Assembly (NCBI GenBank): GCA_021846985.1 | Contig: JAJZVX010000030.1 | Coordinates: 1 to 45,688 of the forward strand | Direction: 5' to 3' | Length of the DNA stretch: 45,688 nucleotides | From: Acidobacteriota bacterium | GTDB taxonomy: Bacteria; Acidobacteriota; Terriglobia; Terriglobales; Acidobacteriaceae | Part shown: positions 7,233 through 15,712 of the stretch, piece after piece | How positions within the stretch are numbered: position 1 is the first letter of the stretch | How the letters are laid out: each line of letters opens with the position of its first letter | Notes under the pieces: generated by a model | Databases searched by the model: none | Seen by the model: only the letters and a program-made list of their open reading frames with translations | What the model was told of the DNA's origin: nothing | Made by a program: the position numbers and the translations under genes

Positions 7233-8267
7233 ATGAAAACCAGACAGAGGCATCCCGCAACTCCCGCGCGCGCGCCTGTCGCCGTGGCTGGCATGGGACT
7301 GATGGGCCACAGCATCGCGGCCTGTTTTCTCGCCGCTGGCTATCCCGTCCTCGGCCTCACCCGCAACCTGCGCGCCCACCGCGCCTCCCCCGTTCGCATC
7401 CTCGACATGCTCCGCGAGATGAAGCGCGAAAAGCTCCTCAAGGACCATCCCCGGCGCCTCATGGAGTCCTTCCGCCTTACCGCCGATGTCGCCGACCTGG
7501 CCTCCTGCACGCTTGTCGTCGAGTCCATCGTCGAGGATCTTTCCGCCAAGATGCGGCTCTTTGAAGCCGTCGAAAAACACGTCTCAGCCTCCGTTATCAT
7601 CGCCACCAACACCTCGTCGATCCCCATCTCGCTGCTGCAGAGCGGCGCCGCCCATCCCGAGCGCTTTGTCGGTCTGCATTGGGACGAGCCCGCCCACGTC
7701 ACGCGCTTCATGGAGGTCGTCGCCGGCGAGCAGACCGCCCCCCGCTTCGCGCGCCGCGTAATGAAAATAGCCGCCGAGCTGGGCAAGGAGCCTTCGCTTC
7801 TGCGCCGCGACGTGCGCGGATTCATCGTCAATCGCGTCTGCTATGCCATGTACCGCGAAGCCTTCAACCTGGTCGAGTCCGGGGTCTGCACCATGGAGGA
7901 TGTCGATCGCTCCATGCGCAACGCTCCCGGCTACTGGATGCCCTTTGCCGGGCCCTTCCGCTACATGGATCTCACCGGCGTTCTCGCCTACTACCACGTG
8001 ATGAAGGATCTTCTTCCCGATCTCTCCAACAGCCCCGAGGTGCCCGCCCTGATGCGCAAGGTTGCCGAATCGGGCGGTAACGGCATCTCCAACGGCCGAG
8101 GCTTTTACCGCTACACGCGCGCCGAGGCCCGCCAGTGGGCCAAGGCCTTTGAGAAGTTCAACTACGCGATTCGCCGCCTGACGGATAAGTACATGCCGAA
8201 GGCGCCCTACGCGCCGGCGGCCAACGCGACGAAGAAGACCGCAGTGAAGCGCGCCTCCACCGCCTAG
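7233..8267 (+). CDS. 3-hydroxyacyl-CoA dehydrogenase family protein
   Basis: NAD-dependent dehydrogenase with an N-terminal Rossmann domain (VAVAGMGLMG, dinucleotide loop at residues 19-25) and a C-terminal all-helical 3HCDH domain (GFIVNRV, then GVCTMEDVDRSMRNAPGYW and GPFRYMDLTG). The TNTSS and HWDEPAH segments occupy the places of the NTSS and H-x-x-x-P catalytic region. The second resembles relatives acting on non-CoA hydroxyacids, such as the lambda-crystallin/gulonate dehydrogenase branch, so the substrate is uncertain. Length is 344 residues, including a Lys/Ala-rich tail. The ATG at 7233 has an excellent ribosome site. Promoter sequences must lie in or next to the IS200-like relic immediately upstream. 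Confidence 0.85.
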   Translation: MKTRQRHPATPARAPVAVAGMGLMGHSIAACFLAAGYPVLGLTRNLRAHRASPVRILDMLREMKREKLLKDHPRRLMESFRLTADVADLASCTLVVESIVEDLSAKMRLFEAVEKHVSASVIIATNTSSIPISLLQSGAAHPERFVGLHWDEPAHVTRFMEVVAGEQTAPRFARRVMKIAAELGKEPSLLRRDVRGFIVNRVCYAMYREAFNLVESGVCTMEDVDRSMRNAPGYWMPFAGPFRYMDLTGVLAYYHVMKDLLPDLSNSPEVPALMRKVAESGGNGISNGRGFYRYTRAEARQWAKAFEKFNYAIRRLTDKYMPKAPYAPAANATKKTAVKRASTA

Positions 8268-8323
8268 CAGGGATTCCGGTGTTTACGTGTCCCTGGGAGG
8301 ATTGGGTAATGCGGCATTCTCCC

Positions 8324-9307
8324 TCAGCAAGCGGCTGAGGGCAGTCTCAGAAGCCGCTCCGCGTTGCCGTGGGCAATCTTTTCCATATCGGCGGGATTAA
8401 GCGGCAACAAATCGAGAAAGCGGCGGCCCTCCGCGGTGGAGCTGAACGGATAGTCAACCGAGAAGAGGATGCGGTCGGCGCCCACGACCTGGAGCGCGCA
8501 CTCGAACGGCGGCAGGGTGAAGTACCCGCTGGTCGTGATGTGGAAATGCCGGTGGAAGATTTGAGCGATGGAGCGGTCCTGCAGTCGGGGGACGCGCGCA
8601 AAGACGGCCTCGGCGCGGGCCAGGGAAAAGGGCAGATTTTCTCCCATGTGACCGATGATGATCTGCAGGCCGGGCAGCCGGTCGAAGAGTCCAGAGGCCA
8701 TGAGGCGAAGCGCGTGCATGCCGGTTTCCGTGTGCCATCCCCACCCGGCCGTGGAAAGCGTGAAGGCGATATCAGGAGCCAGATCGCCGAAGTAGGCTTG
8801 CCAGACCGGCTCGGGCGGCGGCGCCGGGTGGAGATAGACGGGGACGCCGAGGGCGTGAATGGCTTCCCAGAAAGGCGTGAAACGCGGATGGTCGAGGAAG
8901 AAGCCGCGGGTGGCCCCGTTGACCATGACCCCGGCAAAACCCAGTTGGCGGATGGAACGCTCCGACTCGCTTGCGGCAGATTCCGGATCCTGCAGATTGA
9001 CGGTAGCGAAGGCGGCAAAGCGCGTGCGGTGGGCCTGGACCGCGGCGGCCAGGGTATCGTTCACATCGCGCGCCAGTGCCGAGGCGGTAGGCGAGTCAAG
9101 ACGGTCCATGCCGCCGTCGGCCAAAGAGAGCACCTGCACGTCGATGCCGGCGGCATCCATATCGGCGAGGCGGCCGGCTCCGAGGTCCACCAGCTTTGCG
9201 CGTACTCCGTGCATGTAGGCATTGGTGAAGCCGCGCTGATTTCGCGCGTCCACGGCCTGCAGATAGGCGGGTGTGGAGGCGTGTTCTTCCAGGGTGATGG
9301 TCCGCAT
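8324..9307 (-). CDS. Metal-dependent amidohydrolase/decarboxylase (ACMSD-like)
   Basis: TIM-barrel hydrolase of the amidohydrolase-2 family, which includes gamma-resorcylate decarboxylase, 2,3-dihydroxybenzoate decarboxylase and ACMSD. It has the N-terminal metal motif EEH (residues 7-9), His160 in YLHPAPPP, His220 in IIGHMGENLPF and Asp285 in FSVDYPF. This is the full ligand and catalytic set expected of the family. The 327-residue length fits. The ATG at 9307 is preceded by AAAAGGAGAG, a strong ribosome site. A role in decarboxylating an aromatic acid is the likeliest reading, but the exact substrate cannot be told. It is convergent with the dehydrogenase gene and stands alone on its strand. 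Confidence 0.85.
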   Translation of the reverse strand: MRTITLEEHASTPAYLQAVDARNQRGFTNAYMHGVRAKLVDLGAGRLADMDAAGIDVQVLSLADGGMDRLDSPTASALARDVNDTLAAAVQAHRTRFAAFATVNLQDPESAASESERSIRQLGFAGVMVNGATRGFFLDHPRFTPFWEAIHALGVPVYLHPAPPPEPVWQAYFGDLAPDIAFTLSTAGWGWHTETGMHALRLMASGLFDRLPGLQIIIGHMGENLPFSLARAEAVFARVPRLQDRSIAQIFHRHFHITTSGYFTLPPFECALQVVGADRILFSVDYPFSSTAEGRRFLDLLPLNPADMEKIAHGNAERLLRLPSAAC

Positions 9308-9762
9308 GACAACTCTCCTTTTCGAGTTGGACGGTAAAAGCGGGTCGAGAATGGGGGCGCGCGGATGAGATCGGTGGCTCTCATCGCGATGCGATGAGCC
9401 GGACGCCCATGTGGCGATTCACGGCAATCAATTAATAACAGGAATCGCAGCCTCTCGATTCTTCCAAATCACCGCACCGTCATTCAATACAACGCTCTCC
9501 CCATTTCTGGATAAGGCCGGCCCCGCACCGCGAAACATCTTGGTGCGGGCGAATGGGCATGCCCAGTTCGACTTGCAACGTCTTGGCCTTTCGGTCTAGG
9601 CTTAAACCATGCCTCGATGTCGCTAACACCGTCCTGGTGCAAGCCGCGATGCAGTCGCGCGCCTCATGCGCGCGCATTCTTCCCCGCCTGACGGCGCGAC
9701 CGTATCCCAGATCAATTTGCAGTGAACCGCCGGGAGCCCTTCCCGGAAAAGGAGATTTTCAA
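9308..9762. other. Intergenic region between the amidohydrolase gene and cysK
   Basis: This 455-base gap must hold the divergent promoters. It contains several inverted repeats: CTCATCGC-GAT-GCGATGAG (9380-9398), CCCGCACC-N12-GGTGCGGG (9522-9549), the palindrome GGGCATGCCC (9555-9564) and a GCGCGC hairpin near 9656-9673. I see no recognisable riboswitch. A 65-codon minus-strand frame (9480-9677) lacks a convincing start or composition. The cysK ribosome site AAGGAG is at 9749-9754. Confidence 0.5.
9380..9549. repeat. Two inverted repeats upstream of cysK
   Basis: CTCATCGC-3-GCGATGAG at 9380-9398 and CCCGCACC-12-GGTGCGGG at 9522-9549 both have perfect eight-base arms. Neither is followed by a T-run on either strand, so simple terminators are unlikely. 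They may be protein-binding dyads or leader structures. Confidence 0.4.
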
Positions 9763-10737
9763 ATGGCGCGCATAGCAGCGAACGTGACTGAATTGATCGG
9801 CCGCACTCCCCTTGTGAGGCTGAACCGCGTGGCGGCCGGTCTGCCCGCAACGGTAGCGGTGAAGCTGGAGGGGCAGAACCCGCTGGCCAGCGTGAAAGAC
9901 CGCATTGGGCTGGCGCTGGTGGAGGCGGCGGAGAAGGCAGGCAAGATTATGCCGGGAAAGACGGTGCTCATTGAACCCACCAGCGGCAACACCGGCATCG
10001 CGCTGGCGTTTGTGGCCGCCGTGAAAGGCTACAAGCTGATTCTGACCATGCCGGAGACGATGAGCCTGGAGCGGCGGGTGCTGCTGCTGGCCTTTGGCGC
10101 CGAGATTGTGCTGACGCCAGGACCGAACGGGATGAAGGGCGCCATTGCCAAGGCCAACGAGATTCTGGCCCAGACGCCGCACGGTTACATTCTGCAGCAG
10201 TTCGACAATCCGGCCAACCCGGCGATCCACTATGCCACGACCGGACCGGAGATCTGGGACGACACCGACGGCGAGGTGGACTTTCTGATCTCGGGCGTGG
10301 GCACGGGCGGCACGCTGACCGGGACGGCCCGGTACATCAAGGAGCGCAAGCCGGAGTTCAAGGCGATCGCCGTGGAGCCGGCCGACAGCGCCGTGCTGAG
10401 CGGAGGCAAGCCGGGCCCGCACAAGATTCAGGGGATTGGCGCGGGCTTTGTCCCTGGCGTTCTGGATACAGGACTGATCGACGAAGTGGTACAGGTGACC
10501 AACGAAGAGTCGCTGGCCATGGCGCGGCGTCTGCCGCTGGAGGAAGGCATTTTTGCGGGCATCAGTTCGGGCGCCGCCGTGGCGGCAGCGCTGCGGGTGG
10601 CGGCGCGGCCTGAAAACAAGGGCAAGCTGATTGTGGCTGTTCTGCCCAGCTTTGGGGAGCGCTACCTGTCGACGGTGCTCTTTGAACAACTGCGCCAGAA
10701 GGCGCTGGCGCTGACCGCCGAGACGGTGGGCGCCTGA
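9763..10737 (+). CDS. cysK: Cysteine synthase (O-acetylserine sulfhydrylase)
   Basis: PLP enzyme that joins O-acetylserine and sulfide to give cysteine and acetate. The PLP lysine is Lys45 in ASVKDR, the substrate loop PTSGNTG is at 72-78, and the phosphate-binding [11 protein letters not shown] lies mid-protein. [22 protein letters not shown] near the end matches the CysK/CysM C-terminal strand. Length is 324 residues. ATG 9763 follows AAGGAG at a good distance. cysE begins 64 bases downstream on the same strand, so the two very likely form an operon and could form the CysE-CysK regulatory complex. Confidence 0.95.
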   Translation: MARIAANVTELIGRTPLVRLNRVAAGLPATVAVKLEGQNPLASVKDRIGLALVEAAEKAGKIMPGKTVLIEPTSGNTGIALAFVAAVKGYKLILTMPETMSLERRVLLLAFGAEIVLTPGPNGMKGAIAKANEILAQTPHGYILQQFDNPANPAIHYATTGPEIWDDTDGEVDFLISGVGTGGTLTGTARYIKERKPEFKAIAVEPADSAVLSGGKPGPHKIQGIGAGFVPGVLDTGLIDEVVQVTNEESLAMARRLPLEEGIFAGISSGAAVAAALRVAARPENKGKLIVAVLPSFGERYLSTVLFEQLRQKALALTAETVGA

Positions 10738-10801
10738 AGAACAGAGTGCCGGCGGGGCGGCAGCGGCTCCGCCGGCTCAAAAGATTCGGTCGAGGTTCGA
10801 T

Positions 10802-11533
10802 GTGGCCTGGTTCGAGCGAGTACGCGAAGATGTGAGCTCCGTGATGGAGCGCGATCCGGCGGCGCGGTCGCGGCTGGAAGTCATGCTGTGCTACCCGGGA
10901 TTGTGGGCGGTGTGGATTCACTGCGTGTCGCACGAGTTGTGGAAAAGAAAGATGCGGCTGGCGGCGCGCTTTCTGTCCCAGTTCGGCCGCTTCCTTACCG
11001 GCGTGGATATTCATCCCGGAGCGTTGCTGGGCCGGCGGCTGTTCATTGACCATGCCACCGGCGTGGTTATCGGCGAAACGGCGATTGTGGGCAGCGACGT
11101 GACCATGTACCAGGGCGTGACCCTGGGCGGTACGGGCAAGCAGCACGGCAAGCGCCACCCGACCATCTGCGACCGCGTCTTCATCGGCAACAACGCCAAC
11201 CTCCTGGGCAACATCACCGTGGGTGAGAACTCGCGCGTGGGGGCGGGCTCAGTGGTGCTCACCGACGTGCCACCGAATTCGACCGTGGTGGGGGTGCCGG
11301 CACACATTGTTTACCGCAATGGCGAGCGGGTGCTGATTACCGATCCGCACGACATCAAGGATCCGCTCTCCGACGCTCTGATCGCGCTCGCCTCGCGGGT
11401 GGAGGAGCTGGAGACGCGGCTGGGCGGCGAGGCGCGGCCAGAGGCGACGTTTATCACCGAAGAGCTGGAGCGCAGCGCCTACCGGGCGGAATTGGAACAT
11501 CGGCAGTACGTGTCGATGGGCGAAGGCATCTGA
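10802..11533 (+). CDS. cysE: Serine O-acetyltransferase
   Basis: Catalyses acetyl-CoA plus serine to O-acetylserine, the committed step feeding CysK. An alpha-helical N-terminal domain (MAWFERVREDVSSVMERDPAA) is followed by a left-handed beta-helix with hexapeptide repeats. The repeat region includes HPGALLGRRLFIDHATGVV, TLGGTGKQHGKRHP and IGNNANLLGNITVGENSRVGAGSVV. The catalytic His in the IDHATG segment and the second His in KRHPT are present. After the helix comes a 70-residue tail with a Glu-rich coil. The protein does not end in the Ile typical of CysK-binding tails of the enteric enzyme without a preceding change, although its last residue is Ile (GEGI). Start is GTG 10802, 243 residues. 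Confidence 0.93.
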   Translation: MAWFERVREDVSSVMERDPAARSRLEVMLCYPGLWAVWIHCVSHELWKRKMRLAARFLSQFGRFLTGVDIHPGALLGRRLFIDHATGVVIGETAIVGSDVTMYQGVTLGGTGKQHGKRHPTICDRVFIGNNANLLGNITVGENSRVGAGSVVLTDVPPNSTVVGVPAHIVYRNGERVLITDPHDIKDPLSDALIALASRVEELETRLGGEARPEATFITEELERSAYRAELEHRQYVSMGEGI

Positions 11534-11581
11534 CGCGCCCGCGCCCGCATAAATAAATCGGAGAGTGCCGTGCGATTCCGC

Positions 11582-11610
11582 TTGACAGCCCGGCCCCTCG
11601 TTCGCATAAT
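11582..11610 (+). promoter_or_regulatory. Sigma-70-type promoter of padR
   Basis: TTGACA at 11582-11587 and CATAAT at 11605-11610 are separated by exactly 17 bases. It is the best promoter match in the window. Transcription should begin around 11617, about 20 bases before the padR ATG at 11636. Confidence 0.75.
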
Positions 11611-11618
11611 ACATTGCT

Positions 11619-11629
11619 ATACGAGGTAT
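11619..11629. promoter_or_regulatory. Candidate PadR operator
   Basis: The dyad ATAC-GAG-GTAT overlaps the predicted transcription start of padR, where a repressor would block transcription. PadR proteins commonly repress their own operons through short ATAC/GTAT dyads. The assignment rests on position and symmetry. Confidence 0.5.
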
Positions 11630-11635
11630 CTTGCC

Positions 11636-12022
11636 ATGGCGAGATTAAGAACGCTGCCGCCGGATGGCGAGCAGGGCGATCGCTGGGAGGCGCAACTGCG
11701 CAAGGGAGCGCTGGAGATGGCCGCTCTGGCCAGCCTTTGGAAGAGCCGTCTCTATGGGCTTGAAATCATTCGGTTTCTCGAGAACCACTCGCGTCTGGTG
11801 CTCTCGGAGGGAACGATTTATCCGATCCTGAACCGGCTGAAGGCCGAGGGGATGCTGACTTCGGAGTGGGTGGAGGCCGAGGCTGGGCATCCGCGGAAGT
11901 ACTATGCGCTGACTGAGTCCGGCCGCGCGCGGCTGTGCGCAATGGCCGAAGCCTGGACAGTATTTGCCGATGGGCTGAGCCGGTTGCTGCAGCCGGTGCT
12001 GGCGATGGAGGAGACGCGATGA
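11636..12022 (+). CDS. PadR-family transcriptional regulator
   Basis: A 128-residue winged-helix repressor. The N-terminal KGALEMAALASLWKSRLYGLEIIRFL carries the PadR helix pattern. It continues with LVLSEGTIYPILNRLKAEGML (recognition helix), the wing EAEAGHPRKYYALTESGR, and a C-terminal dimerisation helix. Conserved signature pieces (YG.EI, EGT.YP.L.RL, R.YY.LT..G) are all visible. Its stop overlaps the start of the next gene by four bases (ATGA), so the two are translationally coupled. A promoter and dyad sit just upstream, which points to autoregulation. The inducing signal is unknown. Confidence 0.93.
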   Translation: MARLRTLPPDGEQGDRWEAQLRKGALEMAALASLWKSRLYGLEIIRFLENHSRLVLSEGTIYPILNRLKAEGMLTSEWVEAEAGHPRKYYALTESGRARLCAMAEAWTVFADGLSRLLQPVLAMEETR

Positions 12023-12603
12023 CGGAGAAGCAGGAAGTGCAGGCGTATCTGGCGGCTTTACGCGCCGCCCTGGGGCCGGTCGCGCTGGGCGAGCGCGAGG
12101 AGATTGCGCGCGAGATTGAGGCGCACATCGAGGACTCGCTGCAGGAGCCGGGGGCGGAGCTGGCGGCGGTGCTGGAACGGCTGGGCGCGGCGGAGGCGCT
12201 GGCGGCGCAGTACCGCGAGGGATTGCCGATCCGCAGGGCGAGCCGGAGCCGCTCGCCGGTCACGCTGCTTCGTGGCGCGCTGCGGCTGGCGACGAAAGGC
12301 GTTTTTGGGATGCTGGTATTCTTTGCCGGCGCATTCGGCTACCTGATGGGCGGCGGCATGGTGCTGGCCGGAGTGTTGAAGCCCATCTTTCCGCACAATG
12401 CGGGGATATGGGTGACCAAAACCCAGGTGGTGAGCGCGGGGGTGCTTACGCCGGCGCCGCCGCCGCCGGCGCACGAGGTGGCGGGGCTCTGGTTTACGCC
12501 CATCATGCTGGTGCTGGGGGCGCTGCTGCTGCTGGCGACGACGGCGGTGATCCGGGCGGCGCTCGGCGCCTCGCAGCGCCTGCAGGCGTATCTGCGGCAC
12601 TGA
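12019..12603 (+). CDS. HAAS-domain membrane protein coupled to PadR
   Basis: A 194-residue protein. Residues 1-70 form a HAAS/DUF1700-type helical domain (EVQAYLAALRAALGP, EREEIAREIEAHIEDSL, RLGAAEALAAQYREG). Two hydrophobic segments follow: GVFGMLVFFAGAFGYLMGGGMVLAG at about 95-120 and FTPIMLVLGALLLLATTAVI near 160-180. A Pro/Ala linker (TPAPPPPAHEV) lies between them. HAAS proteins are typically encoded beside PadR repressors and are thought to act with them in signalling, so the ATGA overlap fits the family pattern. The biochemical role is unknown. Confidence 0.85.
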   Translation: MTEKQEVQAYLAALRAALGPVALGEREEIAREIEAHIEDSLQEPGAELAAVLERLGAAEALAAQYREGLPIRRASRSRSPVTLLRGALRLATKGVFGMLVFFAGAFGYLMGGGMVLAGVLKPIFPHNAGIWVTKTQVVSAGVLTPAPPPPAHEVAGLWFTPIMLVLGALLLLATTAVIRAALGASQRLQAYLRH

Positions 12604-12681
12604 GGAACCGCGCCTGCGAGCCCGGGCGGCAAACTGCTAAAGTGAATTGTTCTTCCACTTCTCTGTCCGGAGTCCACCGCC

Positions 12682-14853
12682 TTGCCGGGATTGCGCATGT
12701 TGTTCCTGGTTCTTGTGGTGCTGCCCGCCGCCGCGCATGCGGCGGTGCGCGTGCAGGCGGCGCCGGTGCCGCCGGAGATGCGGTCGCAAGCCTTCACCCT
12801 GCGGGTGAATGGTCAGCCTGTGGAGGTGGCGCACGCGGCCGCGCGCTATGAGTACGCGAGCTTTGACGCCAACGGGCCGGTCACAGTCGAGGTGACGGCG
12901 GCCGAACCCGGCTTCTGGGACACGGGCGTGGACATCCAGCCGTGGCGGCTGGGGCTGCGGCCGGTGCGGATCGGCCAGACTCTCCGCTTCACCTTGAACG
13001 CCCCTGCTAAGCTGGCCATCTCGCGGCCGGGAGATTTTCTGAACCAGGCGCGGATGCTGTTCTTGTTTTTCGGCGCCCCGCCGCCGCCGGCTCCGCCGCC
13101 GGGGCCGCATGTGCGCATGGTGCCGGCGGGCGTCTACCACGAGAGCCTGAATCCGGAGAGCGGCGAAACCCTCTACCTGGCGCCCGGCGCCTATGTCTTT
13201 GGCAGCCTGAACCTGTGGAAGGTGAAGGATGTGAAGGTGCTGGGGCGCGGCACCATTGTCTACGACGGCCCGCAAGACCCCAACAACGATGAGGGCTGGA
13301 TGCAGAAGCCCGACTGGCACTGCATTGGGGCCATGGATGCGCAGCGCGTGGAGATCGACGGCCTCACCTGCATCGTGCGCGCGCGGACATGGTCGATCCA
13401 GATGAAGGATTCCACCGATTTTGTCTACGACGACATCCGCGTAATCGGGGGCAATCCGGGCAATGCCAACCAGGACGGCATGGACTGGCTGGGCGGCGGC
13501 AGCGCGGTGGTGCGGAACGCCTTCCTGCGCACTTCGGACGATGTCTTCGCCATGCAGGGCAACTGGGACGGCTACACCGAAGCGGACATGCTGCGGCCGG
13601 GTCACGACGTGAACAACATCCTGGTGGAGCACTGCGTGGTTTCCACCAGCATTTCGAACATTGTGCGCGCGGGCTGGCCGCAAAAAACCTTCAACTCGCG
13701 CAACTTTACGCTGCGCGACTCCGACATTCTGCACGGCGGCATCGGCGCCTGCGGGCAGACCTTCGGGCTGCTGGGGTTCTGGGGCGCGAAGGGCGCAAAG
13801 GGCGATGTCTCGGGCTACACCTTCGAAAACCTGTTTCTGGACAACTGGTACTCACTGATGCAGATCGAGCAGAAACAGCCGCTGCTGCACGGCTTCACGT
13901 TTCACAACATCTGGGCGCTCGATCAGCCGCCGCTGGCCGGCTCGACCGTCGCCGGACAGGTGCAGGACGTGACACTGGACAACGTGAAGTACGGACAGAC
14001 GCGCGCCGTGGAGAACGCCGATATTCCTCTGACGGTAAGCGATGGCGCGGCGCCGGTACGGTTTGCGCCTGCGCATGGGCCGGTGGCGGCGTTCACGGTG
14101 TCTCCGCCTGTCTTCAGGCCGCTGCAGAAAGTCACCTTCAGGGCGCGGAAGCAGCCCGGCGTGAGCTATACCTGGCTCTTTGGCGACGGCACAATGGCGC
14201 ACGGGCGAAAGGCGCAGCACCGCTTCCCCGACGCGGAAGGGACAGAGTTGGACGGCTCGGGGCGCTTCCGGGTACTGCTCGAGGCGCAGGACGACCAAGG
14301 CAACCAGGACTGGGCGGCGCAGGGCGTGGTGGCTGTGGCCACCTGGCATGATGCCGTGAACGTAACCGGGCCCACGGTGCAGGGACTGGTGTGGAGCGTG
14401 TACCTGGGGACGTGGACGGAGCTGCCCGACCTGACCAAGGAGCGCATCGTCTTCAGCGGAGAGTCACACGGCCTTTACGCCGACGCGCACGGGGTTCCGC
14501 ACTACGCGGCCACATGGGACGGGCTCATCCAGATTCCGGCCGACGGAGGCTACACGTTTTATGTGATGGCGCGCGACGGGGCGCGGCTGGTGATTGACGG
14601 CGTGGAGGTGGCGCAGACAGGGCCGCCGTTTCCCGAGGTGTGCGGGTCGCCGGGCAACGCGGTGCGCTTTGCGCTGGGTTCGTTGGGGCTGCGGGCGGGC
14701 GCGCACACGTTTCATCTCGAAGGGCTGCACTCAGACAGCCAGGGCGTGCCGCGCCTGCTGTGGCAGGGCCCGGGAATGTCGCTTGCCGGCATTCCCGCGG
14801 CGGCGTACCGGCATGTCGAGCTGCATGCCGCGAGCGCCGCGACAAAGAACTAA
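12682..14853 (+). CDS. Secreted beta-helix glycosidase with PKD-like and PA14-like domains
   Basis: A 723-residue exported enzyme. The signal peptide is MPGLRMLFLVLVVLPAAAHA. A beta-sandwich lead (about 25-130) and a right-handed parallel beta-helix (about 145-450) follow. The helix resembles GH28 or GH49 polysaccharidases, with paired acidic motifs NQDGMDW (Asp265, Asp268) and TSDDVF (Asp286, Asp287). Next comes a PKD-like module with the family's WLFGDG motif, then a PA14-like beta-barrel (GLIQIPADGGYTFYVMARDGARLVIDG). Start TTG 12682 is chosen because GGAG lies nine bases upstream and it supplies the Arg of the signal peptide. ATG 12697 would give an uncharged signal. It is likely a pectin- or alpha-glucan-degrading enzyme, with substrate unresolved. 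Confidence 0.8.
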   Translation: MPGLRMLFLVLVVLPAAAHAAVRVQAAPVPPEMRSQAFTLRVNGQPVEVAHAAARYEYASFDANGPVTVEVTAAEPGFWDTGVDIQPWRLGLRPVRIGQTLRFTLNAPAKLAISRPGDFLNQARMLFLFFGAPPPPAPPPGPHVRMVPAGVYHESLNPESGETLYLAPGAYVFGSLNLWKVKDVKVLGRGTIVYDGPQDPNNDEGWMQKPDWHCIGAMDAQRVEIDGLTCIVRARTWSIQMKDSTDFVYDDIRVIGGNPGNANQDGMDWLGGGSAVVRNAFLRTSDDVFAMQGNWDGYTEADMLRPGHDVNNILVEHCVVSTSISNIVRAGWPQKTFNSRNFTLRDSDILHGGIGACGQTFGLLGFWGAKGAKGDVSGYTFENLFLDNWYSLMQIEQKQPLLHGFTFHNIWALDQPPLAGSTVAGQVQDVTLDNVKYGQTRAVENADIPLTVSDGAAPVRFAPAHGPVAAFTVSPPVFRPLQKVTFRARKQPGVSYTWLFGDGTMAHGRKAQHRFPDAEGTELDGSGRFRVLLEAQDDQGNQDWAAQGVVAVATWHDAVNVTGPTVQGLVWSVYLGTWTELPDLTKERIVFSGESHGLYADAHGVPHYAATWDGLIQIPADGGYTFYVMARDGARLVIDGVEVAQTGPPFPEVCGSPGNAVRFALGSLGLRAGAHTFHLEGLHSDSQGVPRLLWQGPGMSLAGIPAAAYRHVELHAASAATKN

Positions 14854-14886
14854 GAAGCAGAGAACAAAGGATGAAGGTCTCCGGCC

Positions 14887-15501
14887 CTAGGCCAGTTGGC
14901 CGGCCTTCTTTTTGCGCAGCCACCACCAGACAAAGCCCGCCACGGCCAGCAGGCCGGCGGCGACGACGACGGTGAGGGCATGGTGGGCCACCAGGTTGAC
15001 GGCGTCCGGACCCAGTTTGAGAACCAGCAGGGAGAGCGCCAGCCAGCGGAGCATGCGGCCGGTGAAGACGGCGAGCAGGAAGGGCACGATGCGCATCTCG
15101 AAGACGCCGGCGGCAAAGACGAAGATCTTCCAGGGCGCCGGCGGCGGCAGCATGGAGGGAATCAGGAGCGCCAGCAGTTCCTGGCGTTCGAAGCGGGCGC
15201 GGAGGCGCTCGTAGCGCTCGCGGTTGATGCGCTTGAGCAGGAACATTTCGCCGCCGGCGCGTCCCAGTCCGTACGGAAGCAGGCCGCCGACGGAGGAGCC
15301 GATAGCGCCCATGAGGCAGTAGAGCCAGAAGTGGCGCTTATCGGCCCAGACGAAGCCGGCCATGATGACGTCCATGGGGACGGGGATCGAGGAGGAATCG
15401 AGCAGAGCCACCGCGCCCATTCCCAGGAATCCCAGCTTGAGCACGGCGGGCAGAACAACCAGATTCCATTTGGCCAGGATTCCGGCAAGAAAAGCCTTCA
15501 A
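14887..15501 (-). CDS. VTT-domain (DedA/YqaA-like) membrane protein
   Basis: A 204-residue integral membrane protein of the VTT/SNARE-associated group. It shows the DSSSIPVPMDVIMAGFVWADK start of the domain and then GAIGSSVGGLLPYGLGRAGG. A cytoplasmic basic stretch (KRINRERYERLRARFERQE), PSMLPPPAPWKIFVFAAGVF and two C-terminal spans follow, with a KKK tail. YqaA/DedA relatives are linked to membrane homeostasis and lipid-carrier flipping. The start is TTG 15501 with AAGGGGA about seven bases upstream. An overlapping ATG in another frame stops immediately. It is divergent from the TonB-like gene. Confidence 0.85.
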   Translation of the reverse strand: MKAFLAGILAKWNLVVLPAVLKLGFLGMGAVALLDSSSIPVPMDVIMAGFVWADKRHFWLYCLMGAIGSSVGGLLPYGLGRAGGEMFLLKRINRERYERLRARFERQELLALLIPSMLPPPAPWKIFVFAAGVFEMRIVPFLLAVFTGRMLRWLALSLLVLKLGPDAVNLVAHHALTVVVAAGLLAVAGFVWWWLRKKKAGQLA

Positions 15502-15712
15502 ACCATATCCCCTTCCGCGATTTCAACCGTCTTATGAACCAGAAACCATTGTACGTGGCGGAGCAGTGCGGAAGATTCCGCCGCAATTTCCATATCTGAG
15601 GCTGCATGAGGCAGCCACAGGGCTTCCGCGGAGTGAGAGAATAGAACGGAAGGACTCGAACCGGAGCCGGGGGAGGCGACATCGTGCGCCGAGCGTGGCT
15701 CACCAGCGACGA

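Noticed and set aside
9480..9677. 65-codon minus-strand frame between the amidohydrolase gene and cysK
   Set aside because: No start signal, no recognisable motif, and it overlaps inverted repeats.
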